Shown here: positions 63,106 through 64,000 of the stretch, in pieces
How the letters are laid out: each line of letters opens with the position of its first letter
Numbering within the stretch: the first letter of the stretch is position 1
NCBI RefSeq assembly: GCF_964340395.1
Contig: NC_135558.1
Span: 13,717,501 to 13,781,500 of the forward strand
Source of the DNA: Glandiceps talaboti
Lineage: Eukaryota > Hemichordata > Enteropneusta > Spengelidae
DNA length: 64,000 nucleotides
Direction: 5' to 3'
The notes under the pieces: generated by a model
What the model was told of the DNA's origin: nothing
The model's input: the letters and a program-made list of their open reading frames with translations, nothing else
Database searches by the model: none
Program-made: the position numbers and the translations under genes

Positions 63106-63464
63106 CTGCAAGTGGTGAGTGCATAAAGATAATTGGACTTTCCTTTTTACCATAGTTTCATAAATCAAACAAGATCTGGAGTGTGATCACCACCAAAATC
63201 TAACAAATAGTGCTTACATCATTGGCAATCCTAACACAAAGTGTCATTATAAAGGCAGCCATGATTTGTGATTTATCTTGCTAGCAAACATTCAGACAAA
63301 TGGGGTTGAAAATATGAACTCCATCCAAATTCAATTCATAAAGGTCACTTTTATGAACCTTAGGTGATAACCTTGTTATACAAGCCTGAAAATCGGCTCT
63401 CCTCATTAATAACTTTCGTCAAAGTCAGAACGGTATGATATCTTTGAGTTTTTTGAATATAAAG

Positions 63465-63660
63465 GTATCCAGAAACCATTCTGACTTGTAATACATACAT
63501 CTATATGAGAGGCCACCTGAAACCATTCTGAGTTCTGATATAGTAGGCCTATGTGTAGGTCTCCTAAAACCACCCTGACATAGTACTCCAACAGGTCTCC
63601 AAAAACCAGCCTGATTTTAGACCTTTGTCACTTGTTGAAAGTCTGCTGTGACCACCTTAA
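63465..63660. repeat. Degenerate tandem repeat, about 46 bp x 5
   Basis: AAACCATTCTGAC/AAACCACCCTGAC motifs at 63474, 63520, 63567, 63602 and 63649 with AGGTCTCC blocks between. Confidence 0.55.
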
Positions 63661-63924
63661 ACTTTTTCTACAGACGAGTGTGACATTATTGGAGTACTAT
63701 CATACATGTACACATAAATGCAAACTATCCTACATGGACATATCTGACATAGAATGCCAATATAAACTTGGTGGCTATCTTTGTTCAGGATGGAACCATA
63801 GACACAATTGTTACATGAAAGCCCTTGAGGGCGCTATTGTCAAGTTCATGATGGTTTAATCCTTGGACACAGGGAGAGACGTATTAAAGTTAACATCTCT
63901 CTCTCTCTCTCTCTGTTTGAACAG

Positions 63925-64000
63925 CTTACCATGTGTAAAAGTACACAAGAATGATAGCAGCTGTAATGGAATCCGAGACAAAACTGCGTATGTGGCTATG
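63925..64000 (+). CDS. ZNHIT6: ZNHIT6/BCD1-like protein, coding exon 3 (finger end and GIRDKTAYV), cut by window edge
   Basis: The exon follows a long CT-rich tract and the acceptor TTTGAACAG. Its first base completes the split Ser codon from exon 2. It then reads [13 protein letters not shown] and [12 protein letters not shown] and remains open to the last base. This supplies the final ligands (C-x3-C-x3-H-x5-C), completing a textbook HIT finger. GIRDKTAYV is the signature that follows the finger in BCD1/ZNHIT6 and separates it from ZNHIT1, ZNHIT2, ZNHIT3 and DDX59. The rest of the protein, the C-terminal BCD1 domain, lies beyond the window. Confidence 0.92.

Larger units (their letters stand above)
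59784..63924 (+). other. ZNHIT6-like intron 2 (phase 2)
   Basis: Bounded by TGCAG/GTATGT and TTTGAACAG. It holds a pentanucleotide AGAAT array interrupted by a retroelement tail, an AATTAAATT-rich degenerate tandem array, a short array near 63.5 kb and a CT microsatellite next to the acceptor (63895-63914). A region at about 59936-60560 starts with AATACCAC and ends with GTGGTATT and may be another old inverted-repeat element. Confidence 0.7.

Noticed and set aside
1-64000. CRISPR arrays, phage genes, bacterial defence operons
   Set aside because: Repeat arrays here lack unique spacers of uniform length and no prokaryotic genes are present; this is animal nuclear DNA.

Overview
This is a stretch of animal nuclear genome. 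Coding content is very sparse and broken by introns with GT/AG borders. The DNA is AT-rich and CpG-poor except for one island, and it is full of miniature inverted-repeat elements, tRNA-derived SINE remnants, microsatellites and degenerate tandem repeats. No operons, bacterial-type genes or long open frames occur. The repeat style and the two recognisable genes fit a marine invertebrate (a deuterostome or lophotrochozoan), but the sequence alone does not name the species.

Only two genes are recognisable, both at the right-hand end, transcribed away from each other. On the minus strand, 58246-57986 is a first coding exon of a GABA-B receptor subunit 1-like gene: signal peptide plus the start of the Venus-flytrap ligand domain, ending at a consensus donor. 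Its transcript would run leftwards through the remaining 57.9 kb, where I recognise no further exon; that tract is most simply a giant first intron. On the plus strand, 58534-58547, 59718-59783 and 63925-64000 are the first three coding exons of a ZNHIT6/BCD1-like box C/D snoRNP assembly factor. Their phases match exactly and they rebuild a complete HIT zinc finger with all eight metal ligands. The gene runs off the right edge.

The 287 bp between the two start codons lies in the only CpG-dense part of the window and carries a perfect cAMP response element, an ETS site and a CACGTG E-box. It looks like a shared bidirectional promoter. The two genes have unrelated jobs (neuronal inhibitory receptor; nucleolar snoRNP biogenesis), so the arrangement suggests promoter sharing rather than a common pathway.

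The rest is repeat landscape. Family A is a palindromic-core element with five copies (about 7.05, 24.5, 31.1, 32.0 and 38.6 kb). Family B has about 88-bp internal units (5.4, 7.3 and 41.2-42.4 kb). Family C is a foldback element with GTGTGG-type termini (41.5, 44.1 and 54.3 kb), one copy of which sits inside family B. There are two SINE remnants (18.9 and 27.8 kb), retroelement 3' tails (1.1, 11.4 and 61.6 kb), and more than fifteen tandem arrays with units of 27-199 bp. Three isolated hairpins or palindromes (17.8, 20.6 and 43.85 kb) are not explained by these families; the one at 20.6 kb has the size and shape of a microRNA precursor.
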